Notes: a model not told the origin generated them from the letters alone. A stretch of DNA of 64,000 nucleotides from Microbacterium sp. (GCA_019510305.1 JAEKKN010000032.1:124001-188000); one strand, 5' to 3'; shown: positions 16,786-29,889, counted from the first letter of the stretch. Translations and numbers: made by a program.

Positions 16786-17966
16786 CTGAGGCCTCGCCGC
16801 ACCGCCCCGACATCGCCGCCATGGGCCTTCCGCTGGCGACATGGAGCGCTCTCATGATCAGGCAGGCGCGGCGCCGCGCTGACGTCGTCATGACGTTCAG
16901 CCCGATGCCCGGCGGCGAGGGCGAGGTCAGGACGGCGATCGAGGTCGACAGCGCGGCGGATGCCGTGGAACTGGTCCTCGTGCAGGCGCAGCGGCGGACC
17001 CGACGGCTGATCGTGCCAGCATCGGGCGGATCGATCATCGCCCGCAGCAGGGTGCTGCACTCCGGACCGATCCTGGCCGTACAGGCCGCGGCGCGCGGGG
17101 TGTCGGGTGACGGCGCCCTGCTCTTTCCTGCATCCAGGCCCACCGTCGCGGCGCGCAGCATCGCCCCGCCTCGTCAGGGCCTCGATGTCGTGCCGGTGCC
17201 GCGCACCCTGACCGGGCTGCACGGCGCCCACGAGGGGCGCCGCCCCGGTCAGGGCGGTGACTTCCGGGACATCCATCCGTTCGCGCCGGGCGACGAGCTC
17301 CGGCGTGTGGACTGGCGCGCAACCGCGCGCCTCGCGCGTCGACCGGGCGATCTCCTGGTGCGACGGACCACCGCCCTCAGCGAAGCCTCGGTGGTGATCG
17401 CGATGGACACGGCGGAGGATCTGGGGACGGTCGTGGCATCGTGGGGAACCGGCGACTTCGAGCGCAGCGGCGTCACCTCGCTCGATCGCGCACGCCAGGC
17501 CGCCGGAGCGATCGCCGCCGCCGCGATCGGCGAGGGCGACAGAGTGGCGCTGCACGTGCTCGTGTACGGCGGCCGTTCGCTGCGCAGCGGCGGCGGGGCG
17601 CGGCATCTCGCCCGGCTGGAGACGACCATCGCCGCGATCGGCCAGGCCGGCGAGGACGCGCGTTTCCGGCGGACGCCGCACGTTGCGCACGGCTCGGTGA
17701 TCTATGTGCTCTCCACGTTCTTCGAGGGCGCGGCGGCGCAGACCGCGATGATGTGGCGAGCCGGCGGGCATCGCGTGGTGGCGGTCGATGTGCTGCCCGA
17801 TCTGGACCTCGCCCGGCTGACGAAGACGCAGCTCATCGCGCTGCGCGTCGTGCTCGCCGAGCGGGAGAACATATTCGGCGACCTCCGAGGGGCGGGCGTC
17901 GACGTCATCCTGTGGTCCGATGAGGCTGCGGCCGAGTTGCGTGCAGCGGCGAGGAGCAGGAGATGA
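16782..17966 (+). CDS. DUF58 domain protein
   Basis: A 394-residue protein with the DUF58 core GQGGDFRDIHPFAPGDELRRVDWRATARL at about 150-180, followed by DLLVRRTTALSEASVVIAMDTAED, which resembles the start of a VWA-like fold. DUF58 proteins are the typical partners of MoxR ATPases. No clear membrane helix is visible in the N-terminal region, unlike many DUF58 proteins that carry two. Overlaps with moxR and the next gene indicate translational coupling. Confidence 0.9.
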   Translation: MTEASPHRPDIAAMGLPLATWSALMIRQARRRADVVMTFSPMPGGEGEVRTAIEVDSAADAVELVLVQAQRRTRRLIVPASGGSIIARSRVLHSGPILAVQAAARGVSGDGALLFPASRPTVAARSIAPPRQGLDVVPVPRTLTGLHGAHEGRRPGQGGDFRDIHPFAPGDELRRVDWRATARLARRPGDLLVRRTTALSEASVVIAMDTAEDLGTVVASWGTGDFERSGVTSLDRARQAAGAIAAAAIGEGDRVALHVLVYGGRSLRSGGGARHLARLETTIAAIGQAGEDARFRRTPHVAHGSVIYVLSTFFEGAAAQTAMMWRAGGHRVVAVDVLPDLDLARLTKTQLIALRVVLAERENIFGDLRGAGVDVILWSDEAAAELRAAARSRR

Positions 17967-18475
17967 GGGCCAACGACACCGTCACGACCGGCGCTGCCGT
18001 CTCTTGGCTCGCGCTGCGGGTGGCGCTGGTCGTGGTCGTGGGCGCCGGCGCCGTCACACTCACCCCGCTGGTCGGCTGGTCCGTCGCGGCGGTGCTGCTG
18101 GGCGTGCTCGCCGTCGTCCTGCCGCAGTCGTTCGCAGCATGGGGGTCGGTGGCGTGCTTCGCCATCGGGATGCTGATCGCCGGCCCTGATCCGGGCCGCG
18201 CGATGATCGCCGTGCTCGTCGTGCATCTGATCCACATCCTGACGACGCTGATCCTCGTCGTCCCGGTCCGCGCTCGCATCGTGCTCAGGGCTCTGAGGCC
18301 GACGGCGCTCCGCTTCCTGGTCGTGCAGGCGATCGCCCAGCCATTGACGCTCCTCGTCATGCTGGGATCTGCGCGCGAAATCGTCGAGGCGCCGTGGGTC
18401 GTCGTCGCTGGTGCGGCGGCGCTGGTCACGCTCACCGTCGTGCTGATCGTGGGCTCGACAGGCGAGGAGAAGTGA
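17963..18475 (+). CDS. Hypothetical multi-spanning membrane protein
   Basis: A 170-residue, very hydrophobic protein with about four helices (about 15-35, 38-72, 75-100, 140-163). I recognise no named domain. As the last gene of the DUF4129-MoxR-DUF58 operon, overlapping the DUF58 stop by 4 nt, it may be a membrane partner of that module. No terminator is evident in the 41 nt before uvrA. Confidence 0.7.
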   Translation: MRANDTVTTGAAVSWLALRVALVVVVGAGAVTLTPLVGWSVAAVLLGVLAVVLPQSFAAWGSVACFAIGMLIAGPDPGRAMIAVLVVHLIHILTTLILVVPVRARIVLRALRPTALRFLVVQAIAQPLTLLVMLGSAREIVEAPWVVVAGAAALVTLTVVLIVGSTGEEK

Positions 18476-18504
18476 GCAGCGGAGCCAATGTCCGTGGCCC
18501 CTCG

Positions 18505-18510
18505 TAGACT
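18505..18510 (+). promoter_or_regulatory. -10 element for uvrA (leaderless)
   Basis: TAGACT lies 6 nt before the GTG at 18517, which it supports as the start. I see no SOS box near it. Confidence 0.55.
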
Positions 18511-18516
18511 TGATCA

Positions 18517-21405
18517 GTGCCTATCGTCCCGGTTGCAACCCCAGGAAAACTCAGTGTTCGCGGTGCCCGCGTCCACAATCTCAAGAACGTCGACATCGAC
18601 ATTCCCCGCGACTCTCTCGTCGTGTTCACCGGCCTGTCCGGATCAGGGAAGTCCAGTCTCGCATTCGACACGATCTTCGCCGAAGGGCAGCGCCGCTACG
18701 TCGAATCGCTGAGCGCTTACGCGCGGCAGTTCCTCGGGCAGGTCGACCGACCAGACGTCGACTTCATCGAAGGGCTGAGCCCCGCGGTCTCGATCGACCA
18801 GAAGTCGACCAACCGCAACCCGCGGTCGACGGTCGGCACGATCACCGAGATCTACGACTACATGCGCCTGCTCTGGGCGCGCATCGGCATCCCGCACTGC
18901 CCGCAGTGCGGAGAGAAGATCCAGCGTCAGACGGTGCAGCAGATCGCCGACCAGCTGATGGAGCTCCCCGAGCGCACGCGCTACCAGATCGTCGCGCCGA
19001 TCGTCTCGCAGAAGAAGGGCGAGTTCGTCGACCTGTTCCGCGAGCTCGGGGCCAAGGGGTACTCCCGTGCGATCGTCGATGGCGATCTGATCCAGCTCGC
19101 CGAGCCGCCCACGCTGAAGAAGAGCTACAAGCACGACATCGCCGTCGTCGTCGACCGTCTCGTGGCAGCCGACGACATCCTCGGCCGCGTGACCGATTCG
19201 GTGGAGACGGCCCTCGGACTCGCCGGTGGCGTCGTGCAGGTCAACTACGTCGACGCAGAGGGCGACGACGCCTGGCAGTCGTTCTCCGAGAAGCTCGCGT
19301 GCCCCAACGGCCACGCGCTCACCCTCACCGAGATCGAGCCGCGCACCTTCTCATTCAATGCGCCGTTCGGCGCCTGCCCTGCCTGCTCGGGCCTCGGCAC
19401 CAGCATGTCGGTCGACACCGATCTCATGCTCGGCGACGAGGAGCTCTCGATCCGCGAAGGCGCGATCATCCCGTGGACGACGCAGGGCAAGGGACTGTTC
19501 CAGTACTACGAGCGTCTGCTCGAGGGCCTGGCGGCCGATCTCAACTTCTCGCTCGACACCCCGTGGCAAGATCTGCGGGTCGATGTGCAGGACGCGATCC
19601 TGCGCGGCGACAACTACAAGGTCACCGTCAAGTGGAAGAACCGCTACGGACGCGAGATGCGCTACGCCTCGGGGTTCGAGGGCGTCGTGCCCTACATCGA
19701 GCGACAGTACGCCCAGGCCGAGTCCGACACGCAGCGCGCGCGCTGGGGCGAGTACCTGCGCGAGGTGCCGTGCCCGGTGTGCGATGGCAACCGTCTCAAG
19801 CCCGAGGTCCTCGCTGTGCAGGTCCACGGGCACTCGATCGCCGAGGTCTCGCACCTGAGCCTCGCCGACGCCCGCGACTTCATGGAGACGCTGATGCTCA
19901 CCGATCGCGAGGCGAAGATCGCAGCGCAGGTGCTCCGCGAGATCCGGCTGCGGCTCGATTTCCTGCTGCAGGTCGGCCTTGCCTACCTGAACCTCAGCCG
20001 CTCGGCGGGCTCGCTCTCCGGCGGCGAGGCGCAGCGCATCCGTCTGGCGACGCAGATCGGTTCGGGGCTGACGGGCGTGCTGTACGTGCTCGACGAGCCG
20101 TCGATCGGTCTGCACCAGCGTGACAACCGCCGGCTGATCGACACGCTGCTGAAGCTGCGCGACCTCGGCAACACGCTGATCGTCGTCGAGCACGACGAGG
20201 AGACCATCGAGGCGGCCGACTGGGTCGTCGACATCGGTCCCGGCGCAGGGGTCAACGGCGGCGAGGTCGTGCACTCGGGGCCCTATTCGGCGCTCCTGAG
20301 CGAATCCGCCTCGATGACGGGGGAGTACCTCTCCGGACGTCGTGAGATCCCGACCCCGAAGAAGCGCCGCAAGATCGACAAGAAGCGGATGCTGAGCGTG
20401 GTCGGCGCGCGCGAGAACAACCTCAAGAACGTCAACGCGGACTTCCCGCTCGGCTTGCTGACGGCGGTCACCGGCGTCAGCGGATCCGGCAAGTCCTCGC
20501 TCGTCAACGACATCCTGTATCAAGTGCTCGCCTCGCGGCTGAACGGGGCTCGCACGGTGCCGGGCAAGCACACACGCGTGTCGGGCCTCGACAACCTCGA
20601 CAAGGTCGTGCACGTCGACCAGGCGCCGATCGGCCGCACCCCGCGGTCGAACCCGGCGACCTACACGGGCGTGTTCGACCGCATCCGCACGCTGTTCAGC
20701 GAGACGCCCGAGGCGAAGGTGCGCGGCTATCAGCCCGGGCGCTTCAGCTTCAACGTGAAGGGCGGGCGCTGCGACGCCTGCTCGGGCGACGGCACGATCA
20801 AGATCGAGATGAACTTCCTCCCCGACGTGTACGTGGACTGCGAGGTCTGCCACGGCAAGCGGTACAACCGCGACACCCTGGCCGTGCACTACAAGGGCAA
20901 GAACATCGCGGAGGTGCTCGAGATGCCGATCGCCGAGGCTGCGGAGTTCTTCGAGCCGATCCAGGCGATCCACCGGTACATGAAGACGCTCGTCGACGTG
21001 GGACTCGGCTATGTGCGGTTGGGTCAGTCGGCGACCACGCTGTCGGGCGGCGAGGCGCAGCGCGTCAAGCTCGCCACCGAGCTCCAGCGGCGCAGCAACG
21101 GCCGCAGCATCTACGTGCTCGACGAGCCGACCACCGGTCTGCACTTCGAAGACGTGCGCAAGCTCCTCGAAGTCCTGAACGGGCTGGTCGACAAGGGCAA
21201 CACGGTCATCGTGATCGAGCACAACCTCGATGTGATCAAGTCGGCCGACTGGGTGATCGACCTGGGTCCCGAAGGGGGCTCCGGCGGCGGCGAGATACTC
21301 GCGACGGGCACTCCCGAGCAGATCGCGCGTGTCGATGAGAGCCACACCGGGCAGTTCCTCGCCGAGATCCTGGGTGAGGGGCGCGCCGCGCGGATGGCCG
21401 GCTGA
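18517..21405 (+). CDS. uvrA: Excinuclease ABC subunit A
   Basis: UvrA is the damage-scanning ABC ATPase of nucleotide excision repair. The 962-residue protein has two ATPase modules: Walker [16 protein letters not shown] (about 36-50) and [15 protein letters not shown] (about 650-665), and ABC signatures [21 protein letters not shown] and [15 protein letters not shown]. Zinc-finger cysteines appear as CPQCGEK (insertion domain region), CPVCDGNRL and CDACSGDG...[10 protein letters not shown]. Length and order are canonical. The GTG start is supported by the upstream -10 element. It overlaps uvrC by one base (TGATG). Confidence 0.98.
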   Translation: MPIVPVATPGKLSVRGARVHNLKNVDIDIPRDSLVVFTGLSGSGKSSLAFDTIFAEGQRRYVESLSAYARQFLGQVDRPDVDFIEGLSPAVSIDQKSTNRNPRSTVGTITEIYDYMRLLWARIGIPHCPQCGEKIQRQTVQQIADQLMELPERTRYQIVAPIVSQKKGEFVDLFRELGAKGYSRAIVDGDLIQLAEPPTLKKSYKHDIAVVVDRLVAADDILGRVTDSVETALGLAGGVVQVNYVDAEGDDAWQSFSEKLACPNGHALTLTEIEPRTFSFNAPFGACPACSGLGTSMSVDTDLMLGDEELSIREGAIIPWTTQGKGLFQYYERLLEGLAADLNFSLDTPWQDLRVDVQDAILRGDNYKVTVKWKNRYGREMRYASGFEGVVPYIERQYAQAESDTQRARWGEYLREVPCPVCDGNRLKPEVLAVQVHGHSIAEVSHLSLADARDFMETLMLTDREAKIAAQVLREIRLRLDFLLQVGLAYLNLSRSAGSLSGGEAQRIRLATQIGSGLTGVLYVLDEPSIGLHQRDNRRLIDTLLKLRDLGNTLIVVEHDEETIEAADWVVDIGPGAGVNGGEVVHSGPYSALLSESASMTGEYLSGRREIPTPKKRRKIDKKRMLSVVGARENNLKNVNADFPLGLLTAVTGVSGSGKSSLVNDILYQVLASRLNGARTVPGKHTRVSGLDNLDKVVHVDQAPIGRTPRSNPATYTGVFDRIRTLFSETPEAKVRGYQPGRFSFNVKGGRCDACSGDGTIKIEMNFLPDVYVDCEVCHGKRYNRDTLAVHYKGKNIAEVLEMPIAEAAEFFEPIQAIHRYMKTLVDVGLGYVRLGQSATTLSGGEAQRVKLATELQRRSNGRSIYVLDEPTTGLHFEDVRKLLEVLNGLVDKGNTVIVIEHNLDVIKSADWVIDLGPEGGSGGGEILATGTPEQIARVDESHTGQFLAEILGEGRAARMAG

Positions 21406-23297
21406 TGGCCGACGTGCTGCCCTACAAGCCGCGGGCGGGCGAGATCCCGACCGACCCCGGCGTGTACCGGTTCCGCGACGCGGACGGGCGCGTGCTCTAC
21501 GTCGGCAAGGCGAAGAACCTGCGTCAGCGGCTGTCGAACTACTTCGCGCCGTTGCGCACCCTCCACGAGCGCACGAGGCGCATGGTCACGACCGCAGCAT
21601 CCGTCGAGTGGACCGTGGTGCCCACGGACGTGGACTCGCTGCAGCTCGAGTACATGTGGATCAAGGAGTTCGATCCGCCCTTCAACGTGCGCTACAAGGA
21701 TGACAAGTCGTACCCGTTCATGGCGGTCACCCTCGGCGACGAGGCGCCGCGGGTGATCGTCACGCGCAATCGCAAGATCCCCGGCGCGCGCTACTTCGGC
21801 CCCTACCCGAAGGTGTGGGCGGTTCACGACACGATCGACCTGATGATCAAGGCGTTCCCGATCCGCACGTGCAGCGACGCCAGCTACAAGCGCGCGATGC
21901 AGACGGGGAGGCCCTGCTTCCCCGGCCAGATCGGCAAGTGCGGCGGGCCCTGCTCGATGACGGTGTCGATCGACGAGCACCGTGCCATGGTCGACGATTT
22001 CGTCGCCTTCATGGCAGGGGGCGACGAGCGCTTCACCCGCGAACTGACGAAGCGGATGCTCGGTGCATCCGCCGACATGGACTACGAAGCCGCGGCGAAG
22101 TACCGTGACAAGCTCTCTGCGATCGAAGCCGTGCTGGGCAAGAGCGCCCTCGTGCTCGCGGCCGATGAGGACGCAGACCTCTTCGGCATCGCCGAGGACG
22201 AGCTGTCGGCGGCCGTGCAGCACTTCGTGATCCGCGGCGGACGCGTCCGCGGCGTCAGGGCGCTGACGATCGACAAGGAGATCGACATCACGGGTCCCGA
22301 ACTCGTCGATCAGGTGCTGCAGCGCGCCTACGGAGACGCGCAGGACGTACCGCGCCGCATCCTCGTGCCCGTGCTGCCCGATGACGCCGCCGAGCTGGAG
22401 GAGTGGCTGCGCGAGCGCCGGGGCCGGAAGGTCGAGATCGCTGTCGCGCAGCGCGGCCAGCGGGCCGATCTCATGCGCACGGCGACGCTGAACGCGCAGC
22501 AGGCGCTGATCCGTCACAAGACCCGCCGCACGAGCGACTATGTCGCGCGCACCCAGGCGCTCACCGATCTGCAGGACGCTCTGGGGATGGCGGATGCTCC
22601 GCTGCGCATCGAGTGCTTCGACATCTCCCATCTCAGCGGGACGAACGTGGTCGCCTCCATGGTCGTGTTCGAAGACGGTCTTCCCCGCAAAGACCAGTAC
22701 CGGTCGTTCAACATCGCCGAGACGACTGACGACACGGATTCGATGTACCAGGTGCTCACCCGGCGTCTCGCCTATCTCGACCGCCCGGAGCCGGAGGAGG
22801 ACCTTTCGACGGGCTCGGCGATCCAGGACGAGGAAGGGGTCGGGCGACGGAAGCCGCGTTTCGCCTATCCGCCGCAGCTGCTCCTGGTCGACGGAGGCCA
22901 GCCCCAGGTCGCAGCAGCGGCCCGTGCGCTGCGCGACTCCGGTCACACCGAGATCGCCGTGTGCGGTATCGCGAAGCGTCTCGAGGAGATCTGGCTGCCC
23001 GACGACGACTTCCCGGTCATCCTGCCGCGCACGAGCGAGGCCCTGTACCTGCTGCAGCGGCTTCGCGACGAGGCGCACCGCTTCGCGATCACCCACCAGC
23101 GCAAGCGCCGCCGCAACGACATCGCCTCGGTGCTGTCGGAGGTTCCCGGGCTCGGAGCCTCGCGCATCAAGGTGCTTCTGAAGCACTTCGGCTCCGTCAC
23201 CGCACTGCGCGCGGCAGCCCCTGGAGAGATCGAGAAGGTGCAGGGCATCGGGCCAGTGCTCGCGCAGAACATCCACACGCATCTCTCCAGTCGATAG
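21405..23297 (+). CDS. uvrC: Excinuclease ABC subunit C
   Basis: UvrC makes the dual incisions in nucleotide excision repair. The 630-residue protein has an N-terminal GIY-YIG nuclease domain ([25 protein letters not shown], about 17-42), a UVR motif ([20 protein letters not shown] near 225-245), the RNase H-like endonuclease domain ([35 protein letters not shown]), and tandem HhH motifs at the C-terminus ([32 protein letters not shown]). It starts on the last base of the uvrA stop, so it is translationally coupled to uvrA. Confidence 0.98.
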   Translation: MADVLPYKPRAGEIPTDPGVYRFRDADGRVLYVGKAKNLRQRLSNYFAPLRTLHERTRRMVTTAASVEWTVVPTDVDSLQLEYMWIKEFDPPFNVRYKDDKSYPFMAVTLGDEAPRVIVTRNRKIPGARYFGPYPKVWAVHDTIDLMIKAFPIRTCSDASYKRAMQTGRPCFPGQIGKCGGPCSMTVSIDEHRAMVDDFVAFMAGGDERFTRELTKRMLGASADMDYEAAAKYRDKLSAIEAVLGKSALVLAADEDADLFGIAEDELSAAVQHFVIRGGRVRGVRALTIDKEIDITGPELVDQVLQRAYGDAQDVPRRILVPVLPDDAAELEEWLRERRGRKVEIAVAQRGQRADLMRTATLNAQQALIRHKTRRTSDYVARTQALTDLQDALGMADAPLRIECFDISHLSGTNVVASMVVFEDGLPRKDQYRSFNIAETTDDTDSMYQVLTRRLAYLDRPEPEEDLSTGSAIQDEEGVGRRKPRFAYPPQLLLVDGGQPQVAAAARALRDSGHTEIAVCGIAKRLEEIWLPDDDFPVILPRTSEALYLLQRLRDEAHRFAITHQRKRRRNDIASVLSEVPGLGASRIKVLLKHFGSVTALRAAAPGEIEKVQGIGPVLAQNIHTHLSSR

Positions 23298-23300
23298 GCT
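23295..23300 (+). promoter_or_regulatory. -10 element for rapZ
   Basis: TAGGCT includes the uvrC stop codon TAG. Transcription would start near 23307, leaving a short leader with a good GAAGGAG Shine-Dalgarno before the ATG at 23328. Confidence 0.5.
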
Positions 23301-23327
23301 GGTCTCGGCGGGGGAGAAGGAGCAACG

Positions 23328-24200
23328 ATGGCAGACGGGGACACGGGCGAGTTCCTCATCGTCACAGGCATGTCGGGTGCCGGGCGCACCACGGTCGCGA
23401 ACGCGCTCGAGGACCTCGGATGGTACGTCGTCGACAACCTGCCGCCGCAGATACTGCGCCCGCTTCTCGACCTCACCGATATGGGCGGTGACGCGCTGCC
23501 GAAGATCGCCGCGGTCGTCGACGTTCGCGGACGCAACCTGTTCGACGACTTCCCGGGCGTGGCGAGAGCCCTTCGGTCCCGGGGATCGGTGCGAGTGCTG
23601 TTCCTCGACGCCTCCGACGACGTGCTGGTGCGGCGGTTCGAAGCCGTGCGCCGACCTCATCCGCTGCAGGACGACGGCACTCTCCTCGACGGCATCCGAA
23701 CCGAGCGCGCCAAGCTGGCGCCGATACGCGAGGCGGCCGATCTCGTGATCGACACGTCCTCGCTGAACATCCATCAGCTGGCGACCCAGGTCTCCGACCT
23801 CTTCTCCGAAGAGGGAGCGGCGCGCCATCGCGTCACGCTGCTGAGCTTCGGCTTCAAGTACGGACTGCCGACCGATGTCGACCTCGTAGCGGACATGCGG
23901 TTCCTGCCGAACCCGTTCTGGAACGAAGAGCTGCGCGGTCAGACCGGGCAGGACGAGGCCGTGCGCGACTATGTGCTCTCTCGCGAGGGGGCGACCGAGT
24001 TCCTCGACGCGTACGCCGCCGCGCTCACGCCCGTGCTCGAGGGGTATCAGCGCGAGAACAAGAGCCACTCGACCGTGGCGATCGGCTGCACGGGCGGGAA
24101 GCACCGCTCCGTGGCGATGAGCGAGGAGCTCGCGCGACGCCTCGCGGCGGTCCCCGGAGTGGCCGTGAACGTGCGTCACAGAGACCTGGGCAGGGAGTAG
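23328..24200 (+). CDS. rapZ: RNase adapter protein RapZ
   Basis: A 290-residue nucleotide-binding protein of the RapZ family, which in E. coli delivers glucosamine-pathway sRNAs to RNase E; the actinobacterial role is less clear. The N-terminal P-loop reads GMSGAGRTT, with Arg where a Walker A Lys is usual, a variant I know from actinobacterial members. Further hallmarks are [37 protein letters not shown] and the C-terminal [23 protein letters not shown] and [13 protein letters not shown]. The usual neighbour yvcK does not lie between rapZ and whiA here. Confidence 0.95.
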   Translation: MADGDTGEFLIVTGMSGAGRTTVANALEDLGWYVVDNLPPQILRPLLDLTDMGGDALPKIAAVVDVRGRNLFDDFPGVARALRSRGSVRVLFLDASDDVLVRRFEAVRRPHPLQDDGTLLDGIRTERAKLAPIREAADLVIDTSSLNIHQLATQVSDLFSEEGAARHRVTLLSFGFKYGLPTDVDLVADMRFLPNPFWNEELRGQTGQDEAVRDYVLSREGATEFLDAYAAALTPVLEGYQRENKSHSTVAIGCTGGKHRSVAMSEELARRLAAVPGVAVNVRHRDLGRE

Positions 24201-24218
24201 CCGGGAATCAGTTCCGGG

Positions 24219-24224
24219 TAGGCT
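24219..24224 (+). promoter_or_regulatory. -10 element for whiA
   Basis: TAGGCT in the 68-nt rapZ-whiA gap would give a leader of about 38 nt ending in a GAAGGAG Shine-Dalgarno before the GTG at 24269. Confidence 0.5.
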
Positions 24225-24268
24225 GGAGGTTTGCGTCGCGATCCGACGCGTGATCGTGAAGGAGTCCC

Positions 24269-25246
24269 GTGGCACTAACCACCGACGTCAAGGCTGAGCT
24301 CGTCAGCATCCGCAATGCACCCCCCACGGTGCGTGTCTCCGAGGTCACCGCTGTGCTCCGCTTCGCCGGCGGCCTGCACTCGATCGCCGGCCGCGTCGCC
24401 GTCGAGGCCGAGGTGGATGCCGAGGTGCTCGCCCAGCGCGTGGCAAAGGACCTCGCCGAGATCTACGGCGTGCGCCCGGAGATCGCCCAGGTGCAGTCGA
24501 GCACGGCGAATGAAGGCGCGCGCTGGGCGGTCCGTGTGATCTCCGCGGGCGAGACGCTCGCGCGCCAGACGGGACTTCTCGACCAGCGCCGGCGTCCTGT
24601 GCGGGGGCTTCCGAACCGGCTCACCACGGGGTCGCGGGCAGAGGTCGCCGGGCTCTGGCGTGGGGCGTTCCTCGCCGCCGGAACCCTCAGCGAGCCCGGG
24701 CGCTCGGCGATGCTCGAGGTGGCCTGCCCCTCGTCGGAGGCGGCCATGGCCCTGGTCGGCGCGGCCCACCGACTCGGCGTCGCGGCGAAGGCCCGTGAAG
24801 TGCGCGGGATGCCCCGCGTCGTCGTGCGCGAGGGCGAGGCCATCCGTAGCATCCTCAGCGAGATGGGGGCCCACCGCACGGCCGCCGCCTGGGAGGAGAT
24901 GCGTCAGCGCCGCGAGGTCCGTGCCGGGGTCAACCGGCTCGTGAACTTCGACGACGCGAACTTGCGTCGCTCGGCGCAGGCCGCGGTCGCGGCGTGCGCG
25001 CGTGTCGAGCGCGCGCTGGAGATCCTCGCCGACGACGTGCCCGATCATCTGAAGGTCGCGGGCGAGCTGCGTCTTGCGCATCGCGACGCGAGTCTCGACG
25101 AGCTGGGTCATCACGCCGATCCGCCCATGACCAAGGACGCTGTGGCGGGCCGCATCCGCCGTCTGCTCGCGATGGCTGACAAGCGCGCCCAGCTGGAGGG
25201 CATTCCCGGTACCGAAGCAGCCGTGCCAGCGGGGCTGGACGTCTGA
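24269..25246 (+). CDS. whiA: DNA-binding protein WhiA
   Basis: WhiA is a sporulation/cell-division regulator conserved in Gram-positive bacteria, combining a degenerate LAGLIDADG homing-endonuclease-like domain with a C-terminal helix-turn-helix. The 325-residue protein begins [12 protein letters not shown], has [27 protein letters not shown] in the endonuclease-like part, [21 protein letters not shown], and the C-terminal [35 protein letters not shown]. In non-sporulating actinobacteria it likely regulates division genes. The GTG start has GAAGGAG upstream. A strong terminator follows. Confidence 0.97.
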   Translation: MALTTDVKAELVSIRNAPPTVRVSEVTAVLRFAGGLHSIAGRVAVEAEVDAEVLAQRVAKDLAEIYGVRPEIAQVQSSTANEGARWAVRVISAGETLARQTGLLDQRRRPVRGLPNRLTTGSRAEVAGLWRGAFLAAGTLSEPGRSAMLEVACPSSEAAMALVGAAHRLGVAAKAREVRGMPRVVVREGEAIRSILSEMGAHRTAAAWEEMRQRREVRAGVNRLVNFDDANLRRSAQAAVAACARVERALEILADDVPDHLKVAGELRLAHRDASLDELGHHADPPMTKDAVAGRIRRLLAMADKRAQLEGIPGTEAAVPAGLDV

Positions 25247-25274
25247 GGGTTCGACGAACTCAGCGACGCAGGCC

Positions 25275-25318
25275 TGACGAAGCGAGCCGGTCCCGAAAGG
25301 GACCGGCTCGCTTCGTCA
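25275..25318 (+). terminator. Strong terminator after whiA
   Basis: A perfect 20-bp stem (25275-25294 and 25299-25318) closes a GAAA tetraloop, 28 nt after the whiA stop. It ends the uvrA-uvrC-rapZ-whiA block. Confidence 0.85.
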
Positions 25319-25358
25319 TCTGGCGGAAGGAACCCGACCACACGTGCGTTGTCGTCAC

Positions 25359-25364
25359 TAGGAT
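25359..25364 (+). promoter_or_regulatory. -10 element for sodA
   Basis: TAGGAT in the 201-nt whiA-sodA gap implies a leader of about 77 nt. Nothing else is seen in this gap besides the whiA terminator. Confidence 0.45.
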
Positions 25365-25447
25365 GAAAAGCGTCTGCTCCGCACCGCATTCGGTGGCGCG
25401 GAGGATCGGCAAGCGCCGCGGCGCGGCGCGGATTGGATGAAAGCGAT

Positions 25448-26074
25448 ATGGCTGTTTACACGCTCCCCGACCTTCCTTACGACTTCGCGGCGCTCGAACC
25501 GCACATCAGTGGCAAGATCATGGAACTCCACCATGACAAGCACCACGCGGCCTACGTCACAGGCGCGAACGCGGCGCTCGACGGTCTCGCAGAGGCTCGT
25601 GAGACGGGCAACCTCGCGAACGTGAACAAGCTCGAGAAGGACCTCGCGTTCAACCTCGGCGGGCACGTCAACCACTCGATCTTCTGGACCAACCTCTCGC
25701 CCAACGGCGGCGGAGAGCCCGAGGGGGAGCTCCGTGCGGCGATCGACGAGTTCTTCGGCTCCTTCGAGAAGTTCCAGGCGCACTTCACCGCGAACGCCTT
25801 GGGAATCCAGGGCTCCGGCTGGTCGGTGCTCAGCTGGGACTCGATCGGGCAGCGCCTGATCATCCAGCAGCTGTTCGACCAGCAGTCCAACGCGGCCCAG
25901 GGTACGGTGCCGCTGTTCCAGCTCGACATGTGGGAGCACGCCTTCTACCTCGACTACCTCAACGTCAAGGCCGACTACGTCAAGGCGGCGTGGAACATCG
26001 CCAACTGGGAGAACGTGGCTCGGCGCTTCGAAACAGCCCGTGAGAAGACCTCGGGCCTGCTGGTACTGTCGTAA
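25448..26074 (+). CDS. sodA: Superoxide dismutase [Mn/Fe]
   Basis: A 208-residue Mn/Fe-family superoxide dismutase. Metal ligands are H28 in ELHHDKHHAAYV, a His in GHVNHSIFWTNLSP (about 77), and Asp and His in DMWEHAFYLDY (about 161-165). The sequence GIQGSGWSVL has Gln at the position typical of Mn-type enzymes, so manganese is the better guess. No signal peptide, so it is cytosolic. The ATG at 25448 gives the family-typical MAVYTLPDLPYDFAALEP. Terminators isolate it on both sides. Confidence 0.96.
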   Translation: MAVYTLPDLPYDFAALEPHISGKIMELHHDKHHAAYVTGANAALDGLAEARETGNLANVNKLEKDLAFNLGGHVNHSIFWTNLSPNGGGEPEGELRAAIDEFFGSFEKFQAHFTANALGIQGSGWSVLSWDSIGQRLIIQQLFDQQSNAAQGTVPLFQLDMWEHAFYLDYLNVKADYVKAAWNIANWENVARRFETAREKTSGLLVLS

Positions 26075-27184
<1,110 letters not shown>

Positions 27185-27195
27185 AGCTCAGACAC

Positions 27196-28400
<1,205 letters not shown>

Positions 28401-28410
<10 letters not shown>

Positions 28411-29192
28411 ACGCTCGTACCCCGCTGATCGCGGGAAACTGGAAGATGAATCTCGACCACCTGCAGGCGGTCGCGTTCGTACAGAAGCTGCACTGGACGC
28501 TGAAGGACGCCAAGCACGAGGACGGCTCGGTGGAGGTCGCGGTGTTCCCGCCCTTCACCGACATCCGCAGCGTGCAGACGCTGATCGACGCCGACAAGAT
28601 CCCCTTCGCGCTCGGCGCGCAGGACCTGTCCGCACACGACTCCGGTGCCTACACCGGTGAGGTGTCGGGCGCGTTCCTCGCGAAGCTCGATGCGAAGTAC
28701 GTCATCATCGGCCATTCCGAGCGTCGTGAGTACCACGCGGAGTCCGACGAGGTCGTGGCAGCGAAGACGAAGGCTGCGATCAAGAACGGCCTGGTTCCGG
28801 TGATCTGCGTCGGCGAGACGGCGGAGGACCTCGAGAAGTTCGGTGCGAGCGCCGTTCCGGCCGGTCAGCTCGAGGTCGCGCTGCAGGGGCTCTCGAAGGA
28901 TGCCGACATCGTCGTGGCGTACGAGCCGGTCTGGGCCATCGGCTCGGGGCAGGCGGCGACGCCTCAGCAGGCGCAGGACGTCTGCGCGGCTCTGCGTGCG
29001 GTGATCGCGAAGGTCCTCGGCGACGACGCGGCTGCGCGGACCCGCATCCTCTACGGCGGATCGGTGAAGTCGTCGAACATCGCCAGCTTCATGCGCGAGC
29101 CCGACGTCGACGGCGCTCTGGTCGGCGGGGCGAGCCTCGTGGTCGACGAGTTCGCAGCGATCATCCGCTTCGAGAAGCACGTAGGCGTCTGA
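28401..29192 (+). CDS. tpiA: Triosephosphate isomerase
   Basis: TpiA interconverts dihydroxyacetone phosphate and glyceraldehyde-3-phosphate. The 263-residue protein has GNWKMN (catalytic Lys), IGHSERR (catalytic His), [11 protein letters not shown] (catalytic Glu) and [20 protein letters not shown] for phosphate binding. Its ATG lies inside the pgk coding end (10-nt overlap), indicating translational coupling. Confidence 0.98.
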
Positions 29193-29224
29193 GCGTGTGG
29201 CGGGGCTCCGGCCTCGCCACACCG

Positions 29225-29230
29225 TATACT
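29225..29230 (+). promoter_or_regulatory. -10 element for secG-rbpA
   Basis: TATACT lies in the 84-nt gap after tpiA and would give a leader of about 40 nt with GAAAGG before the secG GTG. Confidence 0.5.
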
Positions 29231-29276
29231 TGACCGTTACGGGGGCTATCCCGCCCCGGCGAAAGGCTTCTTCCTC

Positions 29277-29525
29277 GTGGAAATTCTCGAGTTCGTCCTG
29301 CAGGTGCTGCTGGGCATCACCAGCGTTCTGCTGACTCTCCTCATCCTGCTCCACAAGGGCCGCGGCGGCGGCCTGTCCGACATGTTCGGCGGTGGCATGT
29401 CCACCGCGGTCGGCTCGTCGGGCCTGGCGGAGCGCAACCTCAACCGCTTCACGGTGATCCTCGCGCTGATCTGGTTCGTGTCGATCGTCGCGCTCGGCCT
29501 CATCACGAAGTTCGAGGTGATCTGA
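29277..29525 (+). CDS. secG: Preprotein translocase subunit SecG
   Basis: An 82-residue two-helix membrane protein, the small non-essential subunit of SecYEG. Helices are at about 4-24 and 58-78, and the loop HKGRGGGLSDMFGGGMSTAVGSSGLAERNLNRFT is the family signature. It starts at GTG 29277. The tpiA-secG-rbpA order is common in actinobacteria. The last base of its stop is the first base of the rbpA ATG. Confidence 0.95.
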   Translation: MEILEFVLQVLLGITSVLLTLLILLHKGRGGGLSDMFGGGMSTAVGSSGLAERNLNRFTVILALIWFVSIVALGLITKFEVI

Positions 29526-29878
29526 TGGCTACCGGCGGCAACGCGATCAGGGGCACCCGTGTCGGCTACGGCCCGATGTGTGAACAGGTCCACGGCTATC
29601 ACGCCGACCGCATCGCGGTCTCCTACTGGGACGGCCTCGGCAACGAGACGGTCCGCTACTTCGCGGCAGGTCTGCCCGACGAGGAGATCCCGGAGATCAT
29701 CGATCACCCGCAGTCCGGTCTGCCGGCCGGTCGCGACAAGGAGAACCCTCCGGCTCTCGCGAAGACCGAGCCGTACAAGACGCACCTCGCCTACGTGAAG
29801 GAGCGTCGCACCGACGAGGAGGCCGTCCAGCTCCTCGAGGACGCTCTCACACAGCTGCGCGAGCGACGCGGCCAGTAA
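29525..29878 (+). CDS. rbpA: RNA polymerase-binding protein RbpA
   Basis: RbpA is an actinobacterial transcription factor that binds RNA polymerase and group 1/2 sigma factors and stabilises open complexes. The 117-residue protein ends with the sigma-interacting region EPYKTHLAYVKERRTDEEAVQLLEDAL, preceded by GLPAGRDKENPPALAKTEP. The core domain RIAVSYWDGLGNETVRYFA...IPEIIDHPQSGLPAG lacks the zinc-binding cysteines of the Streptomyces type; only one Cys (PMCEQ) is present. It is therefore of the zinc-free type, as in mycobacteria. It overlaps secG by one base. Confidence 0.95.
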   Translation: MATGGNAIRGTRVGYGPMCEQVHGYHADRIAVSYWDGLGNETVRYFAAGLPDEEIPEIIDHPQSGLPAGRDKENPPALAKTEPYKTHLAYVKERRTDEEAVQLLEDALTQLRERRGQ

Positions 29879-29889
29879 GACATCGCAGA

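Noticed and set aside
18510..20123. Alternative plus frame within uvrA
   Set aside because: Arg/Pro/Ala-rich out-of-frame translation of uvrA; the uvrA frame has all ATPase and zinc motifs.
21111..24275. Antisense open frame of over 1,000 codons opposite uvrC and rapZ
   Set aside because: Shadow of verified genes; no recognisable domain or start region.
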